Shown here piece by piece: positions 1 to 12,254 of a DNA stretch of 64,000 nucleotides (position 1 is the stretch's first letter; every line of letters starts with the position of its first letter). The notes beneath the pieces are model-generated. The model searched no databases. It was not told the DNA's origin and saw only the letters and a program-made list of their open reading frames with translations. The translations under genes and the position numbers were made by a program. This DNA comes from Siphonodentalium dalli (Eukaryota > Mollusca > Scaphopoda > Gadilida > Siphonodentaliidae), in the NCBI GenBank assembly GCA_032622095.1, contig CP136064.1, forward strand, positions 183,998,209 through 184,062,208. The letters run 5' to 3'.

Positions 1-1947
1 GGATTTCAAAATTCAATCCATTAGCACGGGCTACAGGCCGTACTATTCGTCTTATTGTCATGAAATTTGTCATGGATGTTAATATTGACATGTAGATGGA
101 AACGAGTTTTTCTGGGGTCATTTGGCCAAAAAACATGGCCGCTGGCAGCCATCTTAGATTTTACTCTTTGCATGACTAAATCCGTTGACACGGGCTACAG
201 GTCGTACCTTTGGTCGGATCAGCATAAAATTTGTCATGGATGTTAACAATGACATGTAGATGGGAAAGAGTCATTTTTGGGTAATTCGGGCAAAAAACAT
301 GGCCACCAGCAGCCATCTTGGATTTTACTCTTTGCATGACTAAATCGTTTAGCACGGGCTACAGGTCGTACCTTTAGTCTGATCATCGTGAAATTTGTCA
401 TGGCTGTTGAAATCGGAATGTAGATGGGAACGAGTCATTTTGGGGTCATTCCGACAAAAAAAATGGCCGCCAGTGGCCATCTTTGATTTCAAAAATTTAA
501 TTCATTAGCACGGGCCACAGGTCGTACTGTTCGTCTGATCATCATGAAATTTGTCATGGATGTTAATATTGACATGTAGATGGGAACGAGTAATTTTGGG
601 GTCATTCGGCCAAAAAACATGGCCGCCAGCAGCCATCTTGGATTTTACTCTTTGTATGACTAAATTCTTTAGCACGGGCTACAGGTCGTACCTTTAGTCT
701 GATCATCATTAAATTTGTCGTGGATGTTAACAATGACATGTAGATGGGAACGAGTCATCTTGGGGTCATTCAGCCAAAAAACATGGCCGCCAGCAGCCAT
801 CTTGGATTTTACACTATGACTAAATACTTTAGCTCGGGCTACAGGTCGTACGTTTAGTCTGATCATCATAAAATTTGTCATGAATGTTAATAATGACATG
901 TAGATGGGAACGAGTCATTTTGGGGTCATTCGGCCAAAAAATATGGCCGCCAGCAGCCATCTTGGATTTTACTCTATGTATGAATAAATCCTTTAGCACG
1001 GGCTACAGGTCGTACCTTTAGTCTGATCATCATAAAATTTGTCATTGATGTTAACAATGGCATGTAGATGGGAACGAGTCATTTTGGGGTCATTCCGACA
1101 AAAAACATCTTTGATTTCAAAATTGAATTCATTAGCACGGGCCACAGGTCGTACTGTTCGTCTGATCATCATGAAATTTGTCATGGATGTTAATATTGAC
1201 ATGTAGATGGGAACGATTAATTTTGGGGTCATTCAGCCAAAAAACATGGCCGCCAGCACCCATCTTGGATTTTACTCTTTGTATGACTAAATCCTTTAGC
1301 ACGGGCTACAGGTCGTACCTTTAGTCTGATCATCATAAAATTTGTCATGGATGTTAACAATCACATGTAGATGGGAACGTGTCATTTTGGGGTCATTCGG
1401 CCATAAAACATGGCAACCAGCAGCCATCTTGGATTTTACTCTGTGTATGACTAACTCCTTTAGCACGGGCTACAGGTAATACCTTTAGTCTGATCATCAT
1501 AAAATTTGTCAGGGATGTTAATATTGATATGTAGATGGGAACGAGTCATCTTGGGGTCATTCGGCCATAAAACATGGCCGCCATCAGACATCTTGGATTT
1601 TACTCGTTGTATGACTAAATCCTTTAGCATGGGCTACAGGTCGTACCTTTAGTCTGATCATCATGAAATTTGTCATGGCTGTTGAAATTGGAATGTAGAT
1701 GGGAAAGAGTCATTTTGGGGTCATTCGGACAAAAAACATCGCCGCCAGCAGCCATCTTGGATTTTACTCTTTGTATGACTAAATCCTTTAAGCTACAGGT
1801 TGTACCTTTAGTTTGATAATCTTAAAATTTGTCATGGATGTTAATAATGACATGTAGATGGGAACGAGTCATTTTGGGGTCATCGGCCAAAAAACATCGC
1901 CGCCAGCTGCCATCTTGGATTTTACTCTGTGTATGACTAAATCCTTT
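1..1947 (-). repeat. Tandem array of a ~163-bp unit
   Basis: About twelve head-to-tail copies with the core 'ttagcacgggctacaggtcg' spaced roughly 160-165 bp, each holding 'ccgccagcagccatcttgg' and a 'cattttggggtcatt' block. A few units are shortened. The same unit lies in opposite orientation at 25.4-26.9 kb, and a diverged relative at 57.7-59.5 kb. The array begins before the window and ends abruptly at the integrase end of the gypsy-like element, so it probably inserted into or truncated it. The short ORFs inside are repeat artefacts. It resembles the repeat cores of bivalve pearl/Helentron-associated elements (inference). Confidence 0.9.
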
Positions 1948-1980
1948 ACTGCTAATTTTTTACACTCCTTTTTAATCTCT

Positions 1981-2920
1981 CTATTCATTGCTCACCACAA
2001 AAAAAATACCTTCTTTACAAAGTTGAGCTACAGTGTCATTGACACTATCATTTTGTCGCGGTGTGAGTATCTTGTCGATATTGATTTGGGGATGTCTGCA
2101 GAAGGTTAAAAAAAATGGGGAAAATTGAGTCGTTGCTGAGACATGAAAATTCATGGCTTCTGATGCAAAATTGAGAAATAGGTCCCATGATGTTGGATTT
2201 CCTTCAGTTAATTTGGCTAATATCCCGTTGTAGTCGTGATGAGATCTTTCAGATGAACAATTAGAGAATGTTGCATAAAACGATTTTTTGTGGTGCTGAA
2301 TCACATAGTAATTAGATATTATTTTGAAGACTTCACTGCATACGTCACTCCCATTATCTGAGACCAGACACGCGGGGTAACCAAATATGGTGAAATATTG
2401 TGTCATAAGTCTTTCAGCGACCACTTCTGCGTGCTTTGTGGGGAGCGCGTAGGTCATTTTGTGCAAACTGAATAAATCTATGACCGTAAGAATGTAGGAA
2501 TTTCCGCTGGCTGTGGGTGGGTTAAATTTGCCCATTAAATCTATCGCGATTATTTCCCCTGGTCGATTATGAATATCCGTCATTTGATTCGGGATACGGG
2601 TAGTGTTTTGATTTCTTTGTTTGCAAATGTGGCAATTGTTAGCAAAACTGACTATCATTGGGAACATTCGTTGCCAATAATATCGCAAACGTATGGTATG
2701 GTACATTCGTTGGGAGCCGTAATGACCGATGATATTCAGAAATTATCTGCTTAGTCAGCTTTTCTGGGACGTAAATGCGTTCTGTTGCTTGCTCATTAAA
2801 GACAGACATATAGTATAGAATTCCGTCTTTCAATATATATTGCTTTGTTATGTTTTCGGGTGGTTTAACGGATTTTAATTTGCGAATTATGTCTGAAATG
2901 ATGTGGTCCTCTTTCTGCAT
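1981..2920 (-). pseudogene. Integrase domain of the gypsy-like element
   Basis: Two overlapping frames. The first (2920-2639) leads into the zinc-binding domain; the second (2706-1981) has YYWQRMFP and CHIC of the HHCC finger, then the catalytic core with IDLMG, SDNGSD and SSERSHHDYN. The second and third acidic residues are separated by 35 residues, i.e. a DD35E spacing. The frame change falls inside the zinc-finger region, so the copy is inactive. The C-terminal domain ends at a stop at 1981, close to the array edge; no chromodomain is visible. Confidence 0.85.
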
Positions 2921-3490
2921 TTATTCGATATTGGTGGGTACATTTAGTTGTTCATTTTCGGAAATTAGTATAGTGTCGGGCAACGTGTGCGCTTTTTGTT
3001 TACCTATTGTCTTGACATAATTTTTAAGTTTCTGTGAATCTAATATGTTTAGTGATCCGTCATTGATCGTTATGTCATATGGCGTTTTCTCTTCGCTTTC
3101 CATTGAACATTCTGACATACTTTGTTGATTTGTCGGGTCCACTCGAGAACAAAAGTCTGCTGCTATATTAGCAGAACCTTGTATATAAGTCATTTTTGGA
3201 TTGTACGCGGAAATTTCAATAAACCATTTTTTGAATACGTTTATTAGCCATCTGAGTATTTTGAAACATAGAAACTAGGGGTAAGTGATCTGTTCGTATT
3301 TCTACGTCCGATCCTCCAGATAGAAATTGAGTTTCTTTAGACATACATATATAGCGAGTGCTTCGCGCTCTGTAGTACTGTAATTTCGTTGAGAGTGATT
3401 CAACTTTTTACTGACGAAGCAAATTGGAAATTCCAAGGTTTGGTTATCGTATCGGTTTCCGGGTACGGTTGGACTAATCACTGAATGCAT
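2921..3490 (-). pseudogene. RNase H and connection region of the gypsy-like element
   Basis: The 3490-3302 frame carries PICFVSKKLNHSQRNYSTTEREALAI, typical of the RNase H of Ty3/gypsy pol. The 3193-2921 frame contains YIQGSANIAADFCSR, matching the usual 'PGxxNxxADxLSR' end of RNase H. The two lie in different frames with about 100 bp of broken sequence between them. Confidence 0.82.
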
Positions 3491-4567
3491 TGATGCATCG
3501 CAATATAGGATAATTTTCCTGTTCCTATCGGGGTAGGCCAGGGTCAGTACTTTAAGCAGATTTTGTTTTAATGTATCAAAAGCATTTTGACATTCTTCGG
3601 ACCATGCAAATTTTGCGTAACGAGCAGTTAGTTTAATTAATGATGCGGCGGTGTCCGAGAAATCTTTGCAGTAATTCCGATAAAAATTGAAAATCCCTAA
3701 TACTCTACGGACTTCTTTAACTGATGTTGGGACGGCACATCTTGTATGGCTTTAACTTTGGCGGGATCTGGGCGCGTTCCAGTTTGTGATACGATATGCC
3801 CTAATTTTTTTTTACTTCTTTCATATAAAATTGGGACTTTGTTAATCGTGCTACTAATCCATACTCTCTGAGTCGCTCGAATACTATTTTGAGGTGCTGT
3901 TTATATGGAGGACCTCCGTTTCGCTGTGGCAAATTAAATCGTCGACGAAGGTATCGACAAAATTTAACCCTTCCAATGCTTTATGGATTAATGTCAAAAA
4001 TGTTGCGCTTGAGTTGCAATAACCAAATGGGGCCCTTGTGAAAGAAAACAATCCAAAATCGGTGTTCATAGTTAACTTTTCTTGATGTTCTTTGAGAACA
4101 CCGATAACATGATAAGCTTGGCTAATGTCGATTGTAGAAAAAACTTTGGATTTTTGGAGGCGGCTGGAAACTTCGGTAAAAGAGGGGAGGTACCATTGTA
4201 AAGGGACGGTGATTTTATTGAGCCTTCTCAGGTCTATACATAGTCTATAATTTTGATTTCCATTAGAATCTATTGTTCCTTTTTTAATCAAAATTGCAGG
4301 AAATGACCACCTTGCGTTTGTAGTTTTCTCTACAATACCAGCATCCAATAATTTTTGAAGTGCTTTTTCCATGTGTTCGCGTCTATGTAAGGGAGTAGGA
4401 TACGCACGACAAAAGATAGGTTCTGCACCTGGTTTGGTGTCAACACGCATGACTATTTTATCGCAATATACTACCTTATTTGGATAATTTGTAAAAACAT
4501 CTTCATATTGGGAGACCAACTCAAGTAGTTCCATTTTGTGGTTGTCGGGGGAACATATATCGTCCAA
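3491..4567 (-). pseudogene. Reverse transcriptase domain of the gypsy-like element
   Basis: The intact-looking frame (4567-3884) shows the ordered RT blocks YRLCIDLRRLNKIT, FSTIDISQAYHVI, LFSFTRAPFGYCNSSATF and the catalytic box FVDDLICHSE (FVDD in place of the common YVDD). Downstream thumb sequence (3883-3491) continues in other frames with interruptions. Family-level identification is firm; activity is excluded by frame breaks. Confidence 0.88.
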
Positions 4568-4698
4568 TTTGAAAGGTTTGTGGCCATTCTAGGATAGGTT
4601 ACACTTTGTTTGATTTTCTATACTGAATACTTCTTGAGAATCATTCATTTTATTTGTGGTGGGTACCTTAGCCTTTGTTTGACAGACCTGGTCTGAAC

Positions 4699-5628
4699 TT
4701 AGGCCATGTGTTTTTCGACTATATTACCTTTAAATATAGACATATATGAGTCTGAATTATTCATGATCATGATCGGTATATCTTGTTTTGACGCGGAGAC
4801 TACCCCGTCCATAATGGATAAGTTCGGTTCGTCCTTAAATATGCCGATATCGGCTTGACTTATTCCAAGATATGGTGTGTCAAACATGTCTGGTGTACCG
4901 ATTATTTTTGTGTTTACCAATGCACATGAATGGAGTGGTAATTTAATATCTTGCCGCGAACGTAATAAGGATGCTATATGTAAATCCTGTAACATGGGAA
5001 ATGTTTTGTTGCCTATTCTAAATGCATTCAAATCGAAATAGAGTCTTACATGTTTGTCTGTTAAAAAATCACGACCAAAAATCGCTGATCTTGCTAGGTT
5101 GGGTAATATAAAGAATTTATGTACTAATGACATTGAACCCATTTTGAAAGGCAAATGTATACTGCCGTATACTTGCATGTTTTGACCTGTTGCCGAGATC
5201 AAAATTATCTTTTCTTTTAATAACGGTGGCTTATTTGGAAGGGAGCGATATACGTCGTATTTTAAACAACTTGTACTTGCACCAGAGTCAAGTAATGCCC
5301 TTATGCGTTGGTTACCAATTTTAATAATTGTTGAACAAGGCATTTGCTGTTGCAGTCCCTGTGCGATTTCTGCATGGTACTTGAGTTTAGGTAATGTATG
5401 CAATTGCATCTGTTCAGAATGGTTATTTATACTTTGACAGTTTTTACTTGGTTCCTTATTATTATTTTGGTAAACTGTTGTAATTCGATTAGCCTGTCGT
5501 TGGTTTTGATTTTTAGTTTTTGCGTCGTTATTAATGTCCTTTTGTTTGGGAACGGTCTTATGTAATCGTTTATTGATATCTGTTCTAACCTGATCAGCGG
5601 GATTTCTATTTATTATTGGGGAATGCAC
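4699..5628 (-). pseudogene. Gag end and aspartic protease of the gypsy-like element
   Basis: A 309-codon frame. Residues 1-95 are a basic, Asn/Gln-rich gag tail. The retroviral-type protease follows, with ALLDSGAST (catalytic D114), a flap-like segment and AIFGRDFL, which matches the second conserved strand of the fold. A C-terminal part leads toward RT, but the frame closes at 4699 and RT starts in another frame. Confidence 0.82.
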
Positions 5629-5643
5629 ATGTTTATGCTCGTA

Positions 5644-6634
5644 TCAGCATGATAAGAATGTATTAGGTTTCAATTTATTGGCCTGGTCTGAATGAGGTCT
5701 CTGTTCTTTTGTAGTAACACGTGTTGCTCTGCCGGTTAGGGTACCGGTGACTGGTTTACTTGCATAATTATTTAGCTTTTGGTAATTAGGTGCAAACCTA
5801 TTTATGGTCATATTTTTGGAGGGTGTTTTGAAGAAGGTTTTAGTTTGATATCGCGCGCTCTGATATGATGTATTATGATGATGATTATGATTTTTAGAAT
5901 GTCTTTGCGACTTCTTCAAAGACATTCTTACCTGTTTAAATATTGTTTGTTATTGGCGATGCGTCTTCTGCAGTTTCGTATGTCGTGGTTGTTCATCTTA
6001 CATATATAATGTACAAAACTGTCGTTTCATTTGATTTGAGAAGTTTGGCCGGTTTGAGTTGTAGTCTATATTGTTAACTCGATCCTGGCGGATATAATTG
6101 TTTTGTTTATTAAAGTTAGTGTTCTGAAAATTTGATGGCATTCGGAATGGGGGGTTTGAGTGATGATTCGCGATGGTGTTGTTCATTTGACCTAGATGTT
6201 CTATCACCATATATATAGTGAAGTTGTTCATTTCTTTCATTGTGATTTCCGTGGCGCGGTCGAGAGACGTTCGGTAATCTTTAATAAAGGTATAATTTAT
6301 GTGGTAATCGCGTATGCCATCCGCAAAAAATGTTACCAGTTGTGTTTGTACCGCGCGTGTATTTATTTCATCAATAAAGGCAGTGTTTGCGAGTGAGCAA
6401 ATTCTCGTTGCAAACATAGGTATTGTTTCCTGGTGTGTTTGTTTTAATGTTCTCAACATGGCCAAAGCCTGTGATGCGTCACTAATTGCGCTGAAACGAG
6501 ATCGCAACTGCGCTTTCAAATCAGGCCATGTAACCGCTAGTGTGCCGTTAACTGTATTGTCATTGTTGTATCGCTGCATGAATTCGGACACAGATGAACG
6601 ACTTGGCCGCTATTTCTCTATTTCGTGCATCCAA
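5644..6634 (-). pseudogene. Gag, central and C-terminal part, of the gypsy-like element
   Basis: The 6591-5998 frame has the gag-type segment LKAQLRSRFSAISDASQALAML and a long helical region, then an Asn-rich basic tail. The 5925-5644 frame is His/Asn/Lys-rich nucleocapsid-like sequence without a clear CCHC knuckle. The upstream reading continues on the far side of the 6635-8258 insertion. Confidence 0.7.
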
Positions 6635-8258
6635 CAGGGGGGGGGGGGGGCGTAAAAAAGTTGCGAGACTTGGGGGTGTTCTTTTTACATTGCCATTTTT
6701 TTTTTACACCCACCCACCCTTTCTTGCATTTTTTTTCATAAAATTTTTAGACACCCACCCCAAAACCCCAAAGCTTTATGTTGGTCCCTCTGTAAAAACG
6801 ACCAACCGCTCTATATTGGTCCCTTCTTTGAAAGACCAAATTAAATGTTACCTGTTTTCAAACATGTGCAAGACAAATATTTTCTTGGCTGATAATTATG
6901 CGATAATCAGCAGTAATCAGCGATAATCTCAACTAATTTGAACTCTAAGCAATCAACAAAGGTAGAATATGATGTGATTATATTGGTAAATTTATAACCC
7001 AGCCTATTCATCTGTGTGAGTAGATGAAAAATATGTTGAATCCCCTGGAATGACAACAAAAAATAACTAGGGCCAGTGTTAGGGCCTATAATAGAATGAA
7101 AAATTACACAAAATTAAATTTATCTTTTTTTCAGACATCAACCAGCATCAACTAGTAGGCCTAGAGCCTATATATAGTAATACCAAAAAGGAAAATGTGC
7201 ATATGAACCAGTGTACGAATTAGCTTTTATGTATGCCTGCATGACCACCGACCCGACCTCGCATTACGACTTAGGACTAGGCCTAAAATAATGTTTAACC
7301 CTTTGAGTTTGAACGCGGATGGTCAATTTAGTGCCAAATCCATATACACGGATGTGCACTTTAGTGACATGTGACCGTGGAGACGAGGTCACAGTAAGCA
7401 TAACGTCATTGTGTTGGTGTAGGGAAGGGGAACAAGTCATTTCGTACCCTGACCAACTCGTACCTTCAGAAAAAAGTCAACTCGTACCCTATTCTGAGTC
7501 AACTCGTACCCTCCAGCTGAGTCAACTCGTACGAGTTGTTAGGGTACGAAATTGCGAGGGTACGAAATGACTGTAACCCGTAGGGAAGATAACTCCAATT
7601 TGGTCTTCTGTTTACAGTATACCGGCTGTACTCTTGATTTACTATTATATGTCTACCTGTGTCTACTATATATTATTAACTATACATTATTCTGATACAT
7701 TATGAGAATAATCAATTTTAGTATACAAACACTGATACAAATACTTATTTCATACATTACACTCATGCATCAACTAACTGTATGAGTAAAGAGACTGTCA
7801 TGAAGTATAATAATTATTGTAATATTCTGTCATGAGTTGTTAGCTGATATTGTCAGACTGCATTAAGTTCACCCTACCCTTGAGCTATCTGAAGTATTTT
7901 TTTATTGAACTACACCGTGAACTAGACAATTTTCAATATAAAAACTGCCAAGCAAGCTGAAACGGACACAATAAAAAAAAATTGCGCGCAAAAAAAATCA
8001 ATGAAAATTTTGGGACCCACCCCCACAATATTCACTATTTTTCCATTTTATATCAACTTATGGGGGTAATTATAACAATATTGAATGTATTAGTGCTTCT
8101 CATATTGCAACAAGCCACAACATATAAACAAATATGTTTAAAACAGTTGAAAATATGTCAATGAAAAAAAAGTGGTCAAAAACTGTTTCCGGCCTCGGGT
8201 ACCCACCCCCCCCCCCACCTCATGTCTTGTAAACAAAATTCGCCCCCCCCCCACCCCC
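6635..8258. mobile_element. ~1.6-kb DNA insertion with G-run/C-run termini inside gag
   Basis: Begins CA followed by 14 G and ends in a C-rich stretch, so the termini are inverted (CAGGGG../..CCCC). TGCATCCAA flanks both sides (6626-6634 and 8259-8267), a target duplication of 7-9 bp depending on where the ends are drawn. hAT transposons have CAGGG-type ends and 8-bp duplications, so a hAT-like non-autonomous element is possible, but no transposase is present. The interior is AT-rich, with 'acccacccaccc' blocks near both ends. Confidence 0.6.
7425..7575 (+). repeat. Short tandem 'caactcgtacc' motif cluster
   Basis: Inside the insertion, the block 'agtcaactcgtaccct' recurs about five times within 150 bp, followed by 'gagggtacgaaatga', its partial inverse. 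No coding role is visible. Confidence 0.6.
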
Positions 8259-8267
8259 TGCATCCAA

Positions 8268-8592
8268 TTGGAAAATTCTGATGGTTTACCGTCAAATGAT
8301 CTAACCATTGCATTCATACCTATAACGATACTGTGGCCTGTGAACGGGTGGCGACGGAAGTCTCACGCATTGTCATATTAAATTAGCCTATTTCTCGCGT
8401 TAATTGAGAGATGAGGGTATTCTGGGTGTCCTGCGCGCTCGAAATTTGAAAGGATGGATTTGTTACGTTTTTGTCATGCATGTTTGAATTACTGGCTGCG
8501 TGTAGGTGACGTTCTCGTTCCATGTTGAAACTGCGACTAAATAAACTATCTTTGTTTGAATATTCCACGGATTCAGGTGGCGGTGATCCCAT
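8268..8592 (-). pseudogene. Gag N-terminal part, separated by an insertion
   Basis: The frame from ATG 8592 to 8383 is followed, after a stop, by sequence reading MVRSFDGKPSEFSNW up to 8268, a typical start of a gypsy gag core. It resumes at 6634 once the inserted DNA and the duplicated target site are removed in thought. So the insertion landed inside a pre-existing gag gene. Confidence 0.65.
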
Positions 8593-8884
8593 GAAGGTTG
8601 ATTAAATTTGTTTATAGAGCGTAGAAGCAATATTCCAAAAATGAAACAACAGAATGTGGTTGGTGGGGGAAGGGTGGTATCGGTTGGTCGGTTGATGCCA
8701 AAAATGTAATTATCTGTCCAGTTGTTTGGTTTGTAAGTTGTTTGGGGACAAGGGCCATACCACACGAAAAATTTAGGGTGCAAGTGGGTGTTAATAATTA
8801 TAAAGCCTCTAATAAGGTGTGAAAACGCACATCTGGCAAAAATTAAAAAGTTTGACACTCACCAAATCCTATGGAATAACTGAC

Positions 8885-9587
8885 TGTCACAACTGTCGAG
8901 TGCAAATTGTCTATTTTGTTCTTGTCTATGGATTATGCTGCAACTGATTATGTCGTCCGACATCTTTTCCTTCTTCTTTTTCTTCGTGTGGTAACTTCTG
9001 GTCTTCAATAAGCAATTTTATAATGGTTCTCTTCTTTTGGCTGCGATCTTCGGTAAGCAATTTATAAATGTTTCTCTTCTTTGTTTGGCTGCATGTAGTC
9101 TTCAGTAAGCAATTTATAGATGTTTCTCTTTGTTGGCTGTGATCGTTAGGAACTTCGTTGTGTCGTGTTTAGCAGAACTGCATCACAGTACCATTTCATA
9201 TATGTGAAGGAATGAAGTCAGTTCTTTGTATAAATTTTATTCACGTCTAACATCAATGTAGTAAGCAGCAATACATAATAATGAATCAATCTTGGATGCC
9301 ATGGAAAAACAGAAGGCGTCGCTTATTAATTAGCGAGCCGACTAAAATATGTCAAATCATAAAGATGAGCTAAGACTAATTGAGTAGATTGGAATGGGAT
9401 TTCTTATATCCGCTAATGACTTAGTGGTCATAAGCGTGTCTTTCTTTGTTTTGGGTCTGACCGTGGGGTGACCTGATGTAGTTACATCAGACTGGCTTTT
9501 GCATAACTCACAGGTCGCGCCTGCAGGTCAGATGGCCTGTGGAATGTGTCAGGGCAAACAGAGTTCATATTGTTGTTCCCTCATACA
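8885..9587 (-). repeat. Candidate 5' LTR of the gypsy-like element
   Basis: Upstream of gag on the minus strand, a ~700-bp segment can be read from TGTATGAGGG (9587) to TTGTGACA (8885), with TG..CA ends and an AATAAA-like signal near 9240. It contains three imperfect ~57-bp repeats (about 8998-9145). With the 3' LTR missing, the assignment cannot be confirmed within the window. Confidence 0.35.
8998..9145. repeat. Three imperfect ~57-bp tandem repeats
   Basis: The blocks 'gtaagcaatttataaatg', 'agtaagcaatttatagatg' and 'tggctg(c/t)gatc' recur three times. They lie within the candidate LTR and could be repeated LTR control sequences (inference). Confidence 0.6.
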
Positions 9588-9702
9588 TGAGTCGAGATCG
9601 GTCACTTGTACAATATACTATTCCCATATGCAATATACGTCCCTTGAATAAGCTAAGGGATTGGGATGCATTACTTCACAACAGACAGAAGTGCCAAAAT
9701 AT

Positions 9703-10741
9703 ATAATAGACTAGCTGGGTACCCGTCCTGACGGGGAGAGTGGTTTTTTTTATTGGCATCCCCACCTACAACACCCCAAAAATGGTGGAAATCGGCCCAT
9801 CGGATCCCGAGATAAAGGTTCAAGGTCATTTGAAAGGTCAATGTCACGCCGCACAGGCATCCGGGTGTGACGAAATTGCTCAGCGCCTCAAACTACCCCC
9901 ACACACCAAATTCGGTGGAAATCGGCCCAGCGGATACAGAGATACGGGTCGAAATCATTTTAAAGGTCAAGGTCACACCGCACGGGCATCCGGGTGTAAC
10001 GAAATTGCTCGGCGCCTCAAACTACCCCCACACACCAAATTCGGTGGAAATCGGCTCAGCGGATCCCGAGATATGAGTTCAAGGTCACTCGAAGGTCAAG
10101 GTGAGAGTCGTTGTGTTGTTTTTTATTTCATTGGCATCCCCATCTACACCAACACCCCAAAAATGGTGGAAATCGGCCCAGCGGATCCCGAGATACAGGT
10201 TCAAGGTCTTTTGAAATGTCAAGGTCATGCCGCACGGGCATCCGGGTGACGAAATTCCTCGGCACCTCAAACTACCCCCACACACCAAATTCGGTGGAAA
10301 TCGGCTCAGCATATCCCAAGATATGAGTTCAAGGTCACTCGAAGGTCAAAGTGAGAGTCGTGTTGTTTTTTATTTCATTGGCATCCCCATCTACACCAAC
10401 ACCCCAAAATGGTGGAAATCGGCCCAGCGGATACAGAGATACGGGTTCAAGGTCATTTGAAAGGTCAATGTCACGCCGCACGGGCATCCGGGTGTGACGA
10501 AATTGCTCAGCACCTCTAACTACCCGTTTCCACCAAATCGGATCCCGAGATATGAGTTCAAGGTCACTCGAAGGTCAAGGTCATGCCGCATGGGCAAACG
10601 GATAGGCCCATGTTACTCCTCGGATCAAACTACATACCCGTACCAAGTTTCGTCAAAATCGGTTCAGCCGTTTTCGAGTCCATCGCGGACAGACACACAC
10701 ACACACACACACAAACTTTCCTCAAATATATATTAGACCAG
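9703..10741 (+). repeat. Element with ~130-bp and ~250-bp internal tandem repeats
   Basis: Starts 'tagactagctgggtacccg', contains repeated 'caccaaattcggtggaaatcgg' and 'ttggcatcccca' blocks, and ends with 'gttcagccgttttcgagtcc', (AC)n and 'atatatattaga'. The 169-codon ORF at 9740-10249 is a consequence of the repeat unit. A second 3' tail lies at 11527-11695. The termini suggest a defined mobile element; the class is unresolved. Confidence 0.7.
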
Positions 10742-11524
10742 AAACATGACTATATGAGTGTATATGAGCAAGAACACGGGCGCATGCGAAATTGGACCCG
10801 ATTTGACAATTTTGAAGGTCAAGGTCAGGTCAGGATTTGTCCCGTCCAATACATTCCCCGGACAAAAGTAACCCTATGTATCAAATTTCGTCCATAGAAA
10901 TCCGCCAGTTTTACCCGATTTGATTTCCACTCAAGTAGATAAACGCTCTTTGATAGCGACGCCTCATATACACACGGTCATTAATTATCAAGCTTCAAAA
11001 GAATCCAGTTAACCAATTTCAATGTAAATAAACCAAACGTGTAGCCAAGAAACAGCTAAGATCTGTTACACAGCTTTAACCAAAATTTCAGCCATTCTGG
11101 AAGCCATCTCAGGTAAATAGATTTGATCGACTTTTACCCGAGTGCAGATTCGAGACCTAGACAATGGATTCGCTCCACTTTATACTTGGATGATATTCCA
11201 GACCATAACGATGATGAATATTTAGTGAACTTTTACCCGGCACCTAACTCTACATGACTTCGCACTAAGTGAGGTGTGGAAAGCATAAAAATATAATTGT
11301 ATCCAAAATAGACTTAAGAATATCAGCTGTAACAAAAATGTATATATCAGAAATTGTAAATGCTATATTTTGGGACGGAGCCTGCACATTGACAATATCT
11401 GTGTGTATTTTATGATATACGTTCGATGACGTTGTGCTGTTTACGTTGTGTGAATTTAGAGTTGTCCTGCATCGGGTCACATCACGCTGTGCCAAGGACT
11501 TTAGCACTGGGGAGTGGAGAAGGG
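10742..11524. other. Intergenic, no gene recognised
   Basis: The first ~190 bp retain weak similarity to the preceding repeat ('caaggtcaggtc', 'atcaaatttcgtcc'). The rest is AT-rich sequence with no coding or structured signal that I can support. Confidence 0.5.
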
Positions 11525-11697
11525 GTGCCGCACAGGCAAACGGATAGGCCCATGTTACTCCTCGGGTCAAACTACACACCCGTACCAAGTTTTGTCAAAA
11601 TCGGTTGAGCCGTTTTCGAGTCCATCGCGGACACACACACGCACACACACCCCCCTCACCCTCACACACCAACTTTCCTCAAATATATATTAGATAT
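11525..11697 (+). repeat. Truncated 3' tail of the 9.7-10.7 kb element
   Basis: Repeats the 'gcaaacggataggcccatgt' to 'gagccgttttcgagtcc' segment, an (AC)n tract and 'atatatattaga'. Only the last ~170 bp are present, as in a 5'-truncated copy. Confidence 0.75.
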
Positions 11698-11856
11698 TTG
11701 CATTATGGAAGAAGTGAACGTCGAGGGTAGCAATTTCTCCACGGCAATACACGATGTTGTGGCAATGTCACTATAGAGTTCTTATTTTAATGCTATTTCC
11801 AACTGAAAATGCAATTTTAGGTTGATATTTTTACTGATATATAATTATATTTAAGA

Positions 11857-12003
11857 AATGAATGTAGTGGGTGTGTGTGTTATTGGGGGATACAGCGTTG
11901 TGGCACATTGTTTAAACCACGTACAAAGCGGTTCTCAATAAATGTGCCCACAACGAACACAGCACCATATCACCCAATAACACACACACCCACTACATTC
12001 ATT
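11857..12003. mobile_element. 147-bp MITE with 31-bp perfect terminal inverted repeats
   Basis: 11857-11887 and 11973-12003 are exact reverse complements over 31 bp, starting AATGAATGTAGTGGGTGTGT, with further partial pairing inward. No autonomous partner was recognised. Confidence 0.85.
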
Positions 12004-12254
12004 GATTATATAGCATTTTGCCAATTTATTCCCATTAAAAAAGCTGAGTGTATTCTTATTTATTTTCACAAAATATGCTGAGAGAATTTGAGACTAGCCC
12101 ATGCAACTCATTAAGTCAGCCCAATATAAGATTTTCAAGCAATGATAATGAGGACTAGTGTGATCGATATAAATAACTGGCTTCAGATGCAATTCAGCTG
12201 AACGTTGAAAAGCACACCCAATTATTCTGCTGACCTTTTTTAGTGATTTTGGTC

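Larger units (their letters stand above)
1948..9587 (-). mobile_element. Degraded Ty3/gypsy-like LTR retrotransposon, 3'-truncated
   Basis: On the minus strand the order is gag (8592-8268 and 6634-5998), protease (5628-4699), reverse transcriptase (4567-3884), RNase H (3490-3302), a linker (3193-2640) and integrase (2920-1981). This gag-PR-RT-RH-IN order is that of Ty3/gypsy elements. Frames change and stops occur between domains, so it is dead. A 1.6-kb DNA insertion splits gag. The 3' end and 3' LTR are missing at the tandem array. A candidate 5' LTR is listed separately. No env-like ORF was seen. Confidence 0.88.

Noticed and set aside
669-1232. Short minus-strand ORFs in the first kilobases
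   Set aside because: They repeat with the 163-bp unit and carry the same peptide phrase each time; no independent coding evidence.
1-1947. CRISPR-like array
   Set aside because: Regular spacing is present, but the whole ~163-bp unit is conserved, with no unique spacers; this is an animal satellite-type array.
9740-10249. 169-codon ORF
   Set aside because: It follows the internal tandem repeat of a mobile element; repeated phrases such as PPHTKFGGNR in several frames are repeat translations, not a protein family.
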